Assembly: GCA_046047235.1 (NCBI GenBank)
Contig: JBJOII010000002.1
Coordinates: 21,232-85,231, forward strand
DNA length: 64,000 nucleotides
DNA from: JBMTVN01 sp046047235
Lineage (GTDB): Bacteria > Verrucomicrobiota > Verrucomicrobiia > Limisphaerales > JAHDYP01
Reading direction: 5' to 3'
Shown: piece after piece, positions 32,784 to 42,200 of the stretch
Numbering within the stretch: the first letter of the stretch is position 1
Layout: each line of letters opens with the position of its first letter
Position numbers and translations under genes: made by a program
Notes under the pieces: model-generated
Seen by the model: only the letters and a program-made list of their open reading frames with translations
The model's database searches: none
Told to the model about the DNA's origin: nothing

Positions 32784-33653
32784 ATGAAGATTGGTTTTCA
32801 CACGGATGCATTCAACTCGGCGTATTGGTCATTTGACCGGTGTCTGGAGTGGGCGGAGGTGCAGGGGGTGCATTTTATTGAGTGCGGATTGATTGACGGG
32901 GTGAGTTGGATTCACGGGCTGGGGTATCAGCCGCATGTGGCGTTGTATGAGGATCCGGTTTTATTGCGGAGGAAGATGGAAGGGCGCGGGGTGCGGTTTT
33001 CTCAAGTGGACGCGGCGTTTCCGTTGTCCGGGGTGGACGGGCCGTTGCGAGGGGTGCCGTATGTGATGAAATCGATTGCGTGGGCGGCGCAGGTTGGGTG
33101 TCCGTGTGTGGACACGACGGATGGTTTACATGCGCCGGAGGGGCTGGGTGAGGTGGAGGCGATGGGGATGATGCGGCGGAGTTATCGTCAGATCATGGAG
33201 GTGGCTGAGGCGCATGGGGTGACCGTGAACATTGAGCCGCACGGGTATTTCACGACGAATCCGGATGCGATGGAGGAGATGCTGGGTTTTTGTGACAGTC
33301 CGTTTTTGCGGATGAACCTGGACACGGGGAACACCTTTATTGCGGGGCGTGACCCGGTGGAGTTTTTGCGTCGGTTTTTGCCGAGGGTAAGTCATGTGCA
33401 TGTGAAGGATGTGTCGGAGAGTTTGGCGGCGGCGGTGCGGGGTGGGCAGACGGGGATTGCGGTCAGTCATTGTGCATTGGGCGGGGGTGTGAATGCGGGG
33501 AATATTCGGGAGTGTTTGAAGGTATTGCGGGATGCGGGGTATGGCGGGGTCTTGAGCATTGAGTGTGAGGGTCAGAGCGGGCCGATGATTGAGCAGTCGT
33601 TGCAGTGGTTACGGAAGACCTTGAAGGATTTGGGGATTGTTGAAACGCGTTGA
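32784..33653 (+). CDS. Sugar phosphate isomerase/epimerase (xylose isomerase-like TIM barrel)
   Basis: From M-K-I-G-F-H-T-D-A-F at 32784 the protein is 289 residues, normal for AP-endonuclease-2-type TIM barrels. Likely metal ligands occur in V-N-I-E-P-H-G, M-N-L-D-T-G-N, S-H-V-H-V-K-D and S-I-E-C-E-G, the conserved Glu/Asp/His/Glu pattern of the family. The enzymes interconvert ketoses and aldoses or cyclitols; the exact substrate cannot be read. A Gfo/Idh/MocA gene lies 22 bp downstream. The pair is a common sugar or inositol catabolic unit, so the two products probably act on the same or successive intermediates. Confidence 0.87.
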   Translation: MKIGFHTDAFNSAYWSFDRCLEWAEVQGVHFIECGLIDGVSWIHGLGYQPHVALYEDPVLLRRKMEGRGVRFSQVDAAFPLSGVDGPLRGVPYVMKSIAWAAQVGCPCVDTTDGLHAPEGLGEVEAMGMMRRSYRQIMEVAEAHGVTVNIEPHGYFTTNPDAMEEMLGFCDSPFLRMNLDTGNTFIAGRDPVEFLRRFLPRVSHVHVKDVSESLAAAVRGGQTGIAVSHCALGGGVNAGNIRECLKVLRDAGYGGVLSIECEGQSGPMIEQSLQWLRKTLKDLGIVETR

Positions 33654-33675
33654 TATTTGAGGAGGCTGAGCATTT

Positions 33676-34992
33676 ATGAGCACGAAGAGCGAGCGAGATG
33701 GGAGGAGGACGAACCGGCGTGGATTTTTGCGGAGCTCGGCTGCGGCTGCGGCGGTGGCTTCGGTAGGGGCGTTGGATGTGGGGCGGTATGCGCATGCTGC
33801 GGGTTCGGACATAGTGCGGGTGGGGATGATTGGTTGTGGGGGGCGGAACACGGGGGCTGGGGCGCAGGCTTTGAAGGCGGACAAGGGGGCGCGGTTGGTG
33901 GCGATGTGTGACATTTTCATGGATCGCGTGAAGGGGGCGCGGGAGTCGATACGGAACGTTTGTGGGGAGGCGGTTCAGGTTTCTGACGATCATTGTTTTA
34001 AGGGCTTTGATGCTTATCGGAGAGTGATTGAGTTATCGGATGTGGTGTGTATTGCGAATGCGGCGAAGTTTCATCCGCTGCACAGTTTGCGGGCGATTGA
34101 GGCGGGGAAGCATGTTTTTGTGGAGAAGCCGCATGGGATTGATCCGGCTGGGTTAAAGACCATGGCGCAGGCGTGTGCATTGGCGAAGGAGAAGGGGCTG
34201 AGTGTGGTCTCGGGGCTGCACAGCCGGTATCATCCGGGGTATGCGGAGACCGTGGCGCGGATACGGGATGGGGCTATTGGGGAGATTGTGAGCATTGAGG
34301 AGAATTTTTTACGGGCGCCGTATGGGGTTACGGAGCGGCGTGCGGGGTTGAGCGAGTTGGAGTGGCAATGCAGCACGCAGTATCATTTTCGATGGTTATC
34401 GGGGGATGATGTGCCGCAGTCGTTGGTGCACAACATGGATCGGGCGAGTTGGGCGATGGGGAATGCGGTGCCGGTGAAGTGTCATGGTTTGGGGGGGCGG
34501 TCATCGATGGTTGAGCCGGTGTATGGGGATGTATTTGATCATCATTCTGTGGTGTATGAATTTCCGGGTGGGGTGCGGGCGTATGCCTTTTGCCGGACGA
34601 CGACTGGTTGTTATGACGAGTCATCCAGTTTGATTTTTGGGAGCAAGGGGAGGGCGAACGTGACGGCGTGTCGGATAGAGGGGGAGAACCGTTGGCGTTG
34701 GCAGGGGCAGGGGGATCCGTATCAGATTGAGCACGACCGGTTATTTGCGGGGATAAGGGAGGGGCGGCCGGTGAACAACGGAGAGTATATGGTTCAGAGC
34801 ACTTTGATGACCGTGATGGGGCAGATTTCCTGTTACACCGGGAAGGAAGTGACTTGGGAACAGATTAGCGGCTCAGACTTCTATTACGGGCCGCGGCCGG
34901 AGGATTGTCATGACGGGATGGAGGCTCCGACGCGGCCGGGTCAGGATGGCAGTTATCCGGTGTATGTACCCGGGCGGACGGTTTTGCTGTAG
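33676..34992 (+). CDS. Tat-exported Gfo/Idh/MocA-family oxidoreductase
   Basis: The 438-residue protein begins with a twin-arginine signal (T-N-R-R-G-F-L-R, then an Ala-rich hydrophobic stretch). The NAD(P)-binding Rossmann motif is G-M-I-G-C-G-G-R-N-T-G-A-G, and the family motif V-E-K-P-H-G-I-D marks the catalytic Lys region. A C-terminal alpha/beta domain follows with a G-D-x-x-D-H-H-S segment. A ribosome site GGAGG lies 12 bp before ATG. Such enzymes oxidise or reduce cyclic polyols and amino sugars. It follows the isomerase gene by 22 bp and is probably cotranscribed with it. Confidence 0.92.
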   Translation: MSTKSERDGRRTNRRGFLRSSAAAAAVASVGALDVGRYAHAAGSDIVRVGMIGCGGRNTGAGAQALKADKGARLVAMCDIFMDRVKGARESIRNVCGEAVQVSDDHCFKGFDAYRRVIELSDVVCIANAAKFHPLHSLRAIEAGKHVFVEKPHGIDPAGLKTMAQACALAKEKGLSVVSGLHSRYHPGYAETVARIRDGAIGEIVSIEENFLRAPYGVTERRAGLSELEWQCSTQYHFRWLSGDDVPQSLVHNMDRASWAMGNAVPVKCHGLGGRSSMVEPVYGDVFDHHSVVYEFPGGVRAYAFCRTTTGCYDESSSLIFGSKGRANVTACRIEGENRWRWQGQGDPYQIEHDRLFAGIREGRPVNNGEYMVQSTLMTVMGQISCYTGKEVTWEQISGSDFYYGPRPEDCHDGMEAPTRPGQDGSYPVYVPGRTVLL

Positions 34993-35048
34993 GCGCGAAG
35001 CGGGAAGCGCTGAGGGCGGAGCGCTGAGGGCTGAGGGCGGAGGGCTCT

Positions 35049-35072
35049 TGCGTTCCGTCGTGGCGGAACGCA
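35049..35072. repeat. TGCGTTCCG hairpin
   Basis: TGCGTTCCG (35049-35057) pairs perfectly with CGGAACGCA (35064-35072) around TCGTGG. It has no T-tract. Its TTCCG/CGGAA core matches the element at 1785-1806. Confidence 0.7.
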
Positions 35073-35086
35073 GGGAGAGGGGAGAG

Positions 35087-35147
35087 GGGAGAGGGTGGGA
35101 TTGTTTGTCCGCCGTAGTCCTGCCTGGAGGGCAGGGACGAAGGAGGA
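35087..35147 (+). repeat. Dispersed hairpin repeat, copy 1
   Basis: It starts at about GAGAGGGTGGGA and ends ACGAAGGAGGAAG. It holds the stem CCTGCC-TGGAG-GGCAGG. A copy about 90% alike by eye lies at 35508-35567 in the same orientation. The word TTGTCCGCC-x-TAGTCCTGCC is shared. Confidence 0.75.
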
Positions 35148-35242
35148 AGGGCTGGCGGCGCCTCTGCCGTCCGGTCGCTCGCGACGATATCCGATCTTCG
35201 ATATCCGTTATCCGGTTTTCTCCAGCTGCGAACATCAGCATT

Positions 35243-35278
35243 CGATACCGATCCCGATAGCGATTTCGATTTTGATGG
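35243..35278. repeat. Period-6 CGATNN tract
   Basis: Six consecutive 6-bp units read CGATAC, CGATCC, CGATAG, CGATTT, CGATTT, TGATGG. An ATATCCGATCTTCGATATCC stretch lies just upstream at about 35190-35210. Confidence 0.75.
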
Positions 35279-35507
35279 GGCAGAAGCGGCAAGTGCTGAG
35301 AGCTTGGGGGTGAACTGGCGACTATGTGAGTGGTTTGCGGTTTGCCGTGAGCAGTTTGCAGTGAGGTGTTGGGATGGAGGAGGTGTCTGCACACTGCCAA
35401 AGGCCAACTTGTTGGATTTCAACAGGAGGGCACGGAGAGAACGGAGGGGTGCTCAGGTGCATGCTCCGAAACACTGAAACTCCGAGACACCTGGAGGGTC
35501 CGGGGGG

Positions 35508-35567
35508 GAGAGGGTGGGGCTGCTTGTCCGCCCTAGTCCTGCCCGGAGGGCTGGGACGAAGGAGGAA
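35508..35567 (+). repeat. Dispersed hairpin repeat, copy 2
   Basis: Second copy of the element at 35087-35147. The stem is partly eroded (CCTGCC-CGGAG-GGCTGG has one mismatch). It ends 13 bp before the stop of the CorA-type gene. Confidence 0.75.
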
Positions 35568-35579
35568 GGACCGTGGGGG

Positions 35580-36566
35580 TTAGAACCATTTGAGTTTGCG
35601 GAGTGCGAGGAGTTGGATGGAGATGACGGCGGCGAGGATGGCAAGGAAGGTGGGGAAGCCGTGGGGGGTGTCGGCGCCGGGTATGCCGCCGAGGTTGATA
35701 CCGAGGAGGCCGGTGAGGAAGCCCAGGGGCAGGAAGAGCGCGGTGACGACTGAGAGGAGGTACATGCGGCGGTTGAGGAGGTCGGCGAGGCGGTTTTGGA
35801 TTTCCTCGTGAGCGACGAGGCAGCGATCGCGCACTGTATCGAGGTTTTCAATGTAGCGGGTGAGGCGTTCGAGAGTTTCGCGGAGGTGGATGCGGTTGAT
35901 GTCGCCGAGCCAGGAGGCTTTTTCTGTCATGAGGCGGGAGAGCGCTTCGCGTTGGGGGGCGAGATAGCGGCGGAGGGCGATGACATGACGGCGGAGGTCG
36001 GCTACTTCGCGTTGCAGGCCGGGGAGGGTGCCACTGACTGTGCGGTCTTCGATGTCGTCGACTCGGTTTTCCGCGTCATCGATGACGTCATTCATTTTTC
36101 GGATCAGGGCATCGGCGAGGCTTTCGATGACATCGCCGGCGTCGTAGGCGCCGGTGCCCTGGTCGAGTTCGCTGGCGAGTTCCGAGATGGAGAGCAGGCG
36201 GCGTTTACGGGTAGAGATGACGAGGTGTTGGTCGGCCCAGATACGGACGGAGACCATATCTTCGGGGTCGGCGCCGGGGTTAAAGTTGACGCCGCGGAGG
36301 ATGATGAGGAGGTGTTGGTTGACGGGGGTGACGCGTGGGCGTGGTTCTTCGGCGAGGAGGGCTTCGGCGGCGATTTCGGGGATGGAGGGGTGGTTTTGTA
36401 TGTAGGAGCGGGCTTGATCGGTGCTGTAGTCCAGGTGGATCCAGAGTGTGCCATGGTCTGGGCTCCAGGCCTCGACCTCTTTCCAGGTGAGTCTTTTACC
36501 GCCGCCTTTTGCATCCAGCAGGATGGCATGGATGAGGCCGGTGGTTTGCGGAGCGGGCTGGGTCAT
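35580..36566 (-). CDS. CorA/ZntB-family divalent cation transporter
   Basis: From ATG at 36566 (M-T-Q-P-A-P-Q-T) the protein is 328 residues. It has the CorA layout: a large cytoplasmic alpha/beta funnel domain, a long helix with the repeat R-R-x-x-x-x-L-R-R-Y-L-A-P-Q-R-E, and two C-terminal membrane segments. The pore signature of CorA is G-M-N; here the loop reads L-G-I-N-L-G-G-I-P-G, so G-I-N, as in ZntB-like variants, which more often transport Zn2+. Direction and ion are not settled by sequence. The gene is isolated and lies between a repeat-rich spacer and the next divergent gene. Confidence 0.88.
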   Translation of the reverse strand: MTQPAPQTTGLIHAILLDAKGGGKRLTWKEVEAWSPDHGTLWIHLDYSTDQARSYIQNHPSIPEIAAEALLAEEPRPRVTPVNQHLLIILRGVNFNPGADPEDMVSVRIWADQHLVISTRKRRLLSISELASELDQGTGAYDAGDVIESLADALIRKMNDVIDDAENRVDDIEDRTVSGTLPGLQREVADLRRHVIALRRYLAPQREALSRLMTEKASWLGDINRIHLRETLERLTRYIENLDTVRDRCLVAHEEIQNRLADLLNRRMYLLSVVTALFLPLGFLTGLLGINLGGIPGADTPHGFPTFLAILAAVISIQLLALRKLKWF

Positions 36567-36750
36567 GGTTTGGCAGGCAGCGTGAGCTTGGGGGGGCGGG
36601 GGTGTCGACGTTGTGGGTTGGGGCGGGGGTGGGATTTGCACCTTGTGGAGTTTCGATTTGTGGGTGTGAGGGAGGGCAAAAAAGCAGTCGCTTTGGCTTG
36701 GTTGCTCGCTACAGTGCGAAGGTTATACACATGGAAAACCAAGGAAGATC

Positions 36751-38958
36751 ATGACGAACGGCAGCACTGTTGGAGGCGTAGCGAGTGGCGATCACCGGTG
36801 GCGTTTTTTTCGGTGTGGAGGAGTGGATCAGGTGACATTTCAGAGCGGGGCGGATATTGCGAATCTGGAGGGTTTGGATCTGAAGCTTTGGATTTCCCTG
36901 GCGATGCCAACGGCGGGGGTGGAGGTGGATGCGAAGACCTTGGTGTGGCTTGACACCGACAAGGATGGTCGGTTGCGGCCGCCTGAGTTGCTGGCGGCGG
37001 TTTCCTGGGCGCGGGGTGCGTTTGTGGATTTGGATCCGTTGGTTAAGGGGGGGGATGTGGTGGCGTTGTCGAACATTCGGGCTGAGGGGATTCGGAAGGG
37101 GGCGCAGCGGATCCTGTCCAATCTGGGGAAGTCGGAGGAGCAGTCGATTGCGTTGGCGGATGTGGATACGGCGGTGAAGGAGTTCAGCAAGACGCGGTTG
37201 AACGGGGACGGGGTAGTGTCTCCGGGGGATGCGGAGGACGAAGTGACGGGGAAGGATTTGGCGGATGTGGTGTTAGCGACTGGGGGGGTGACGGACAGGA
37301 GTGGTCAGATGGGGGTGGGTCAGGCGAGTTTGGAGCGGTTTTTAGCGGAGGCGAAGGCTTGGGTGGAGTGGCAGGACAAGGGGCAGGTTGAGGGTGTGTT
37401 GGTAGCGGGGGAGAGGACGGGGGCGGCATGGGGTGCGGTGGAGGCGGTCAGGGTGAAAGTCGACGACTTTTTTGCGAGGTGCCGGTTGGCGGCGTTTGAT
37501 CGGCGGGCATTGGGGGCGTTGAATCGGCAGGAGGCGGAGTATTTGGCGATTGCGGCGCAGGACCTGAAGGTGACGTCTGAGGAGGTGTCGGGTTTTCCGT
37601 TGGCGATGGTTGAGGCGGGGCGGGAGTTGCCGTTGCGGGAGGGGGTGAATCCGGCATGGGGGAGGGCGATGGAGCTACTGTTGATCGAGGCCGTGAGGCC
37701 TTTACTGGGGGATAGTGTGCAGTCGTTATCGGAGGAGCAGTGGGTGAAGTTGCAGGCGTTGGTGGCCCCGTATGGCGCCTGGCAGGCGGCCAAGCCGGGG
37801 ACTGGGGTGGAGAAGCTTGGCGGTTCGCGGTTGCGGGAGATGCTGTCGGGTGATTTGAAGGAGCGGGTTTCGGCGTTGATCGCGAAGGATGCGGCTTTGG
37901 CGCCGGAGTATGCACAGATTGTGGAGGTTGAGAAGCTGGTGCGGTTCCAGCGCGATCTGGTTCGGCTTTTGAACAACACCGTGAACTTTGCTGACTTTTA
38001 TGGTCGACGGGGTGCGGTGTTCCAGTCGGGACGATTGTACTTGGATGCGCGGTGTTGTGATTTGTGTGTGGATGTGGTGGATGCGGGCAAGCATGCGGCT
38101 TTGGCAGGTTTGGCGGGGATGTATTTGGCGTATTGCGACTGCAGTCGGCCGGGGATGCCGAAGAGGACCATTGTGGCGGTGTTTACGAACGGGGATGCGG
38201 ACAACCTGATGGTGGGGCGGAACGGTGTGTTTTACGACCGGCAGGGGCGGGATTGGGATGCGACCATTACGAAGGTTGTGGCGAATCCGATTAGTTTGCG
38301 GGAGGCGTTTTGGAGTCCGTACAAGAAGTTCCTGCGGATGGTGGAGGAGATGGTGGCGAAGCGGGCGGCGGCGGCGGATGCTGCGGCGGACAAGAAGCTG
38401 GCGGCTGCGGCTACTTCGGTGACGACGGCGGATGCGGCCAAGCCGGCGGGTGCGCAGCCGAAGAAGATTGATGTGGGGACGGTGGCGGCGATGGGTGTGG
38501 CGGTGGGGGCGATTGGTGCTGCGGTGACGGGTTTAGCGACGGGGTTGATGAAGTTGCAGTGGTGGCAGATTCCGTTGGTGTTTGTGGGGATACTGCTTTT
38601 GATTTCGCTGCCGTCGATGGTGATGGCGTGGTTGAAGCTGAGGAGGCGGAATTTGGCCCCGTTACTGGATGCGAACGGCTGGGCGATCAACACGCGGGCG
38701 CGGGTGAACACGGCATTTGGGGCGGCGCTGACGCATTTGCCGCAGATGCCGGCGGGGGCGAGCCGGGCGTTGGAGGATCCGTTTCAGGAGAAGCGCAGGC
38801 CGTGGGGGTTGTATTTGTTTCTCGTGGTGTTGGTGGCTGCGGCGGTGTGGGTGCGGGTGGATCATCATAGGCGCGGGCATTACTTCTGGGTGCAGCCTGC
38901 CGGGGAGGGGACGAATGCGGTGCCTGCCGAGGTGACCGGTGAGCAGGTGGCGCAATAG
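36751..38958 (+). CDS. EF-hand-containing membrane protein of unknown function
   Basis: The 735-residue protein has no signal peptide. A canonical EF-hand loop sits at residues 68-79 (ligands D68, D70, D72, E79; D-x-D-x-D-G-x-L). A second weaker loop N-G-D-G-V-V-S-P-G-D-A-E follows at about 165. The middle region is mixed alpha/beta, including C-C-D-L-C and Y-C-D-C-S Cys pairs at about 435-470. The C-terminus has Ala/Lys-rich segment, then three membrane segments (about 572-596, 603-628, 690-706) and a short tail. Start ATG at 36751 has AAGGAAG upstream. I do not recognise a named family. Calcium binding is predicted; the role is open. Confidence 0.75.
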   Translation: MTNGSTVGGVASGDHRWRFFRCGGVDQVTFQSGADIANLEGLDLKLWISLAMPTAGVEVDAKTLVWLDTDKDGRLRPPELLAAVSWARGAFVDLDPLVKGGDVVALSNIRAEGIRKGAQRILSNLGKSEEQSIALADVDTAVKEFSKTRLNGDGVVSPGDAEDEVTGKDLADVVLATGGVTDRSGQMGVGQASLERFLAEAKAWVEWQDKGQVEGVLVAGERTGAAWGAVEAVRVKVDDFFARCRLAAFDRRALGALNRQEAEYLAIAAQDLKVTSEEVSGFPLAMVEAGRELPLREGVNPAWGRAMELLLIEAVRPLLGDSVQSLSEEQWVKLQALVAPYGAWQAAKPGTGVEKLGGSRLREMLSGDLKERVSALIAKDAALAPEYAQIVEVEKLVRFQRDLVRLLNNTVNFADFYGRRGAVFQSGRLYLDARCCDLCVDVVDAGKHAALAGLAGMYLAYCDCSRPGMPKRTIVAVFTNGDADNLMVGRNGVFYDRQGRDWDATITKVVANPISLREAFWSPYKKFLRMVEEMVAKRAAAADAAADKKLAAAATSVTTADAAKPAGAQPKKIDVGTVAAMGVAVGAIGAAVTGLATGLMKLQWWQIPLVFVGILLLISLPSMVMAWLKLRRRNLAPLLDANGWAINTRARVNTAFGAALTHLPQMPAGASRALEDPFQEKRRPWGLYLFLVVLVAAAVWVRVDHHRRGHYFWVQPAGEGTNAVPAEVTGEQVAQ

Positions 38959-38970
38959 GGCCGAGAGCAA

Positions 38971-39023
38971 AGCGGGAAGCGGGAAGCGAAGAGGGCTGAG
39001 GGCTGAGGGCTGAGGGCAAAGCG
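38971..39023. repeat. Heptad array GGGAAGC / GGCTGAG
   Basis: Units of seven bases run GGGAAGC, GGGAAGC, then GAGGGCT/GAGGGCT/GAGGGCT and GGGAAGT at the end. The spacer 38959-39213 otherwise holds no gene. Confidence 0.8.
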
Positions 39024-39213
39024 GGAAGTGCTGGCGATTGTCTTATGCCTTTGGAGTCAAGGTGTTTCCGGTATTTTTCCTTGCTGCGGATGGGTTGACT
39101 CTGGGGCGGGTTTCTGCGAGAACCCGAGCAACCCAATGCCCTGCGCACTGCGCCTGAACTGTCTCTTGAGGGAGGCTGTGTGACGGGGGCGTGACATCCA
39201 ACATCAACACCAA

Positions 39214-42200
39214 ATGAAACGAACATTGCTTAACTCATTGCTTCACAAGAAATTGTGGAGCTTATGCGGATGCCGGGCGTTGTTACCCGGCTTATTCGCG
39301 GCGGCTGGCGGCTTTATGGCGGGATTGCCGGCTACAGCTCAGGCACAGGCACCCAAGATTGTTTGGGTGAGTTTCCATTCTTCTTCTGAGGCTCCGTCTG
39401 CTGCTGCGGCGGGTGCGGGTTTTACGCGTGCTCCGGACGCGGGATACACGGATTTGCTTGAGGGGGCCGGGGCGAACGTCGTGCGATATTTGACGACGGG
39501 GACGCCGGATCCGGCGGCATTTGCGGATGCCGACCTGGTGATCATCAGCCGTTCGGTTCCGAGCAGTCATTATCAGGACGCGAATGCCACGGCATGGAAC
39601 AGCATCGACAAGCCGATCATGGTGATGGGCGGCTATGTGATTCGGAACAGTCGGATGGGTTATACGACGGGGGCGACGATTCCGGACACGGCGAGCACGA
39701 TCAGCCTGAACGTGAGCAATCCGGCGCATCCGATTTTCACGGGAGTGGCTTTGGATGGAGCCAACACGATGGTGAACAGCTTCGGGCATATCATCACGTA
39801 TAACGGATTGGTGCAGCGGGGTATTTCCGTTAATACCGATCCAGTGGCGGGTGATGGTGTAGTTTTGGCGACTGTGGCTACGGAGGGTGATCCGGCTATC
39901 GGCGGCATGATTATCGGCGAGTGGCAGGCGGGTGCGGTGATGGGGAACGCCACGGCCGACACGCTTGCGGGGCATCGTCTGGTGTTTCTGAGCGGGAGCC
40001 GCGAGCAGGGGATTACGTCGGAGGCTGCGGGTATTTATGATTTGGATCCTGCCGGGGAGCAGTTGTTTTTCAACGCCGTGAACTATATGGCGGGGTCGGA
40101 TTTGGTGCCGCCGCCGAAGGTTGCGGATTTGTTGCCGGCGGACGGGAGCATTTTTGTGAATGCGGCGGCCGGTGTGACCTTTACGGCCAGTTCCACGGTG
40201 GACATTCCGACGGACGGGATCAGTTTGACGGTGAACGGGGTGGATGTGAGTGCGGATCTGCAATTTGCGGGTACGCCCACCTCGCGTCAGGTGAGTTATT
40301 TGGGGTTGGAAGCGAACATGGTTTACAGCGTGACGGCGACTGTGGTGAACGCGAACGGTTCGCGGTCGGCGAGCACTTCCTTTGACACCTTCTCCGAGTC
40401 GGGGAATTTGGTGATTGAGGCTGAGGACTTCAACTTTGGCGCGGGGTCATTTTTCGACACCATCGTATTGTGCAACGATTACGGTGGCGTGGTGAACGGC
40501 TGTTATTTTGACCGGGTGAGCACGCCTGGCATCGATGCGTTTGACAGTCAGGGCCATGCTGATGACGGAGCGGATCCTGCGGTGTTGTATCGCTGGGGTC
40601 CGACGACCGATCGCGACGAGGAAGTGGACACGACCTTTTCGGGTGATGTGGTGCGTTCGAAGTATGTGGGTGTTCCGGACGGTCCTAACGGTCCTATTCG
40701 TGATTACGACGTGGAGTCTGTGAACGCCGGCGACTGGCAGAACTACACGCGGACGCTCGCACAGGGGACCTATAATGTTTATCTGCGTGCGTCGACGACG
40801 GCGGCTCAGGACATTCAGCTGGGCATTGTGAACGGGAGTGCTTCGGGGGCGAACCAGGCCGTTGACACTATTGGCGTATTCAGTTTGCAGCCGGGGGGTT
40901 ATCAGACCGTTCCGCTGACGGATGCGGCCACGGGGAGTTTGAAGGCGTTTGTGGCGGGTGGTGCGACCACCTTCCGTCTGACGGCGCCGACGGGTGGTGG
41001 CAGTCTGAAGTACAACTTCATCATGGTGGTGGAATCGGCTGACTCGACCATTCCGAGCAGTGTGGCGATTTCGTCGCCGGTGGACGGAGCGAAGTATTGG
41101 GAGACCAAGCCGGTGACCGTTTCGGCGATTGCGAGCGGTCCTGACGGGACGGCATCGACGATTACGCAGGTGGAGTTTTTTGCCAACGGCGAGACCTTGG
41201 GGACGGTGGCTGCGGCTCCGTTTGAGGTGACGACATCGGCGCTGGTTCCTGGCGATTACACCCTGACGGCGCATGCTACCGACAGCAATGGTGGTGTGGT
41301 GAGCTCGGATTCGGTGAACATCACGGTTCGTCCGGTGATTACCGAGCATCGGGGCAACGTGGTTTGGGTGAGTTTCCATGGTGCGGATGACGCGCCTTCG
41401 GCGAATGCGGCGGCGGCTGGTTTTACCATGGCGCCTGACGTGGGTTATACCGAGCTGCTGTGGGCCAACGGCTACAGTGTAACGCGCTATTTGACGACGG
41501 GGACGCCGGATCCGGCGGCCTTTGCGGATGCGGACGTCGTGATCATCAGCCGGTCGGTACCGAGCGGCAATTATCAGGATGCGGCGGCCACGGCGTGGAA
41601 CAGCATCGACAAGCCGATCATTGTGATGGGTGGTTATGTGATTCGTAACAGCCGCATGGGTTACACGACCGGGGCGACGATTCCGGACACTGCGTCGACC
41701 ATCCGGTTGCGCATTGCGGATCCGACGCATCGGATCTTTGCGGGTATTGCCCAGGACGAGAACAACGTGATGATCAACCCGTTTGCGCACATTGTGGACT
41801 TCAACGGGACGGTCCAGCGTGGCATTTCGGTGAACACCGATCCGCTGGCTGGTGACGGCGTGTTGTTGGCCTCGATTGGCACGGATGATCCGGCGAACAG
41901 TGGGACGGGCTTGATCATTGGCGAGTGGCAGGCGGGTGCGGTGATGGGGAATGCCACGGCGGACGTGCTGGCTGGTCAGCGGTTGGTCTTCTTGAGCGGC
42001 AGCCGCGAGCAGGGCATTACGTCGGAGGCTGCAGGTATTTACGACCTGAACAACGACGGTGAGAGGTTGTTCCTGAATGCGGTGGGTTACATGGTTGATC
42101 CGAACGCGGTGCTGAGTTCTGTCGAGATTTCGTCACCGGTGGCTGGTGCGAAGTATTGGGAGACGAAGCCTGTGACCGTGACGGCGACTGCACTTGGGCC

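Larger units (their letters stand above)
34993..35579. other. 587-bp repeat-rich spacer without a gene
   Basis: I see no gene. The spacer has heptad runs (GGGCTGA units at 35008-35045; GGGAGAG units at about 35073-35096), a 9-bp hairpin (35049-35072), two copies of a hairpin element of about 65 bp, a period-6 CGATNN tract, and a purine-rich GGAGGGCACGGAGAGAACGGAGG stretch (about 35427-35450). Confidence 0.8.

Noticed and set aside
35796..36953. 385-codon + strand open frame over the CorA-type gene
   Set aside because: Antisense shadow with Asp/Glu/Gly-rich composition; it also runs into the next gene's start.
40447..41790. 447-codon minus-strand open frame inside the giant surface protein
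   Set aside because: Arg/His-rich antisense shadow of a strongly supported gene.
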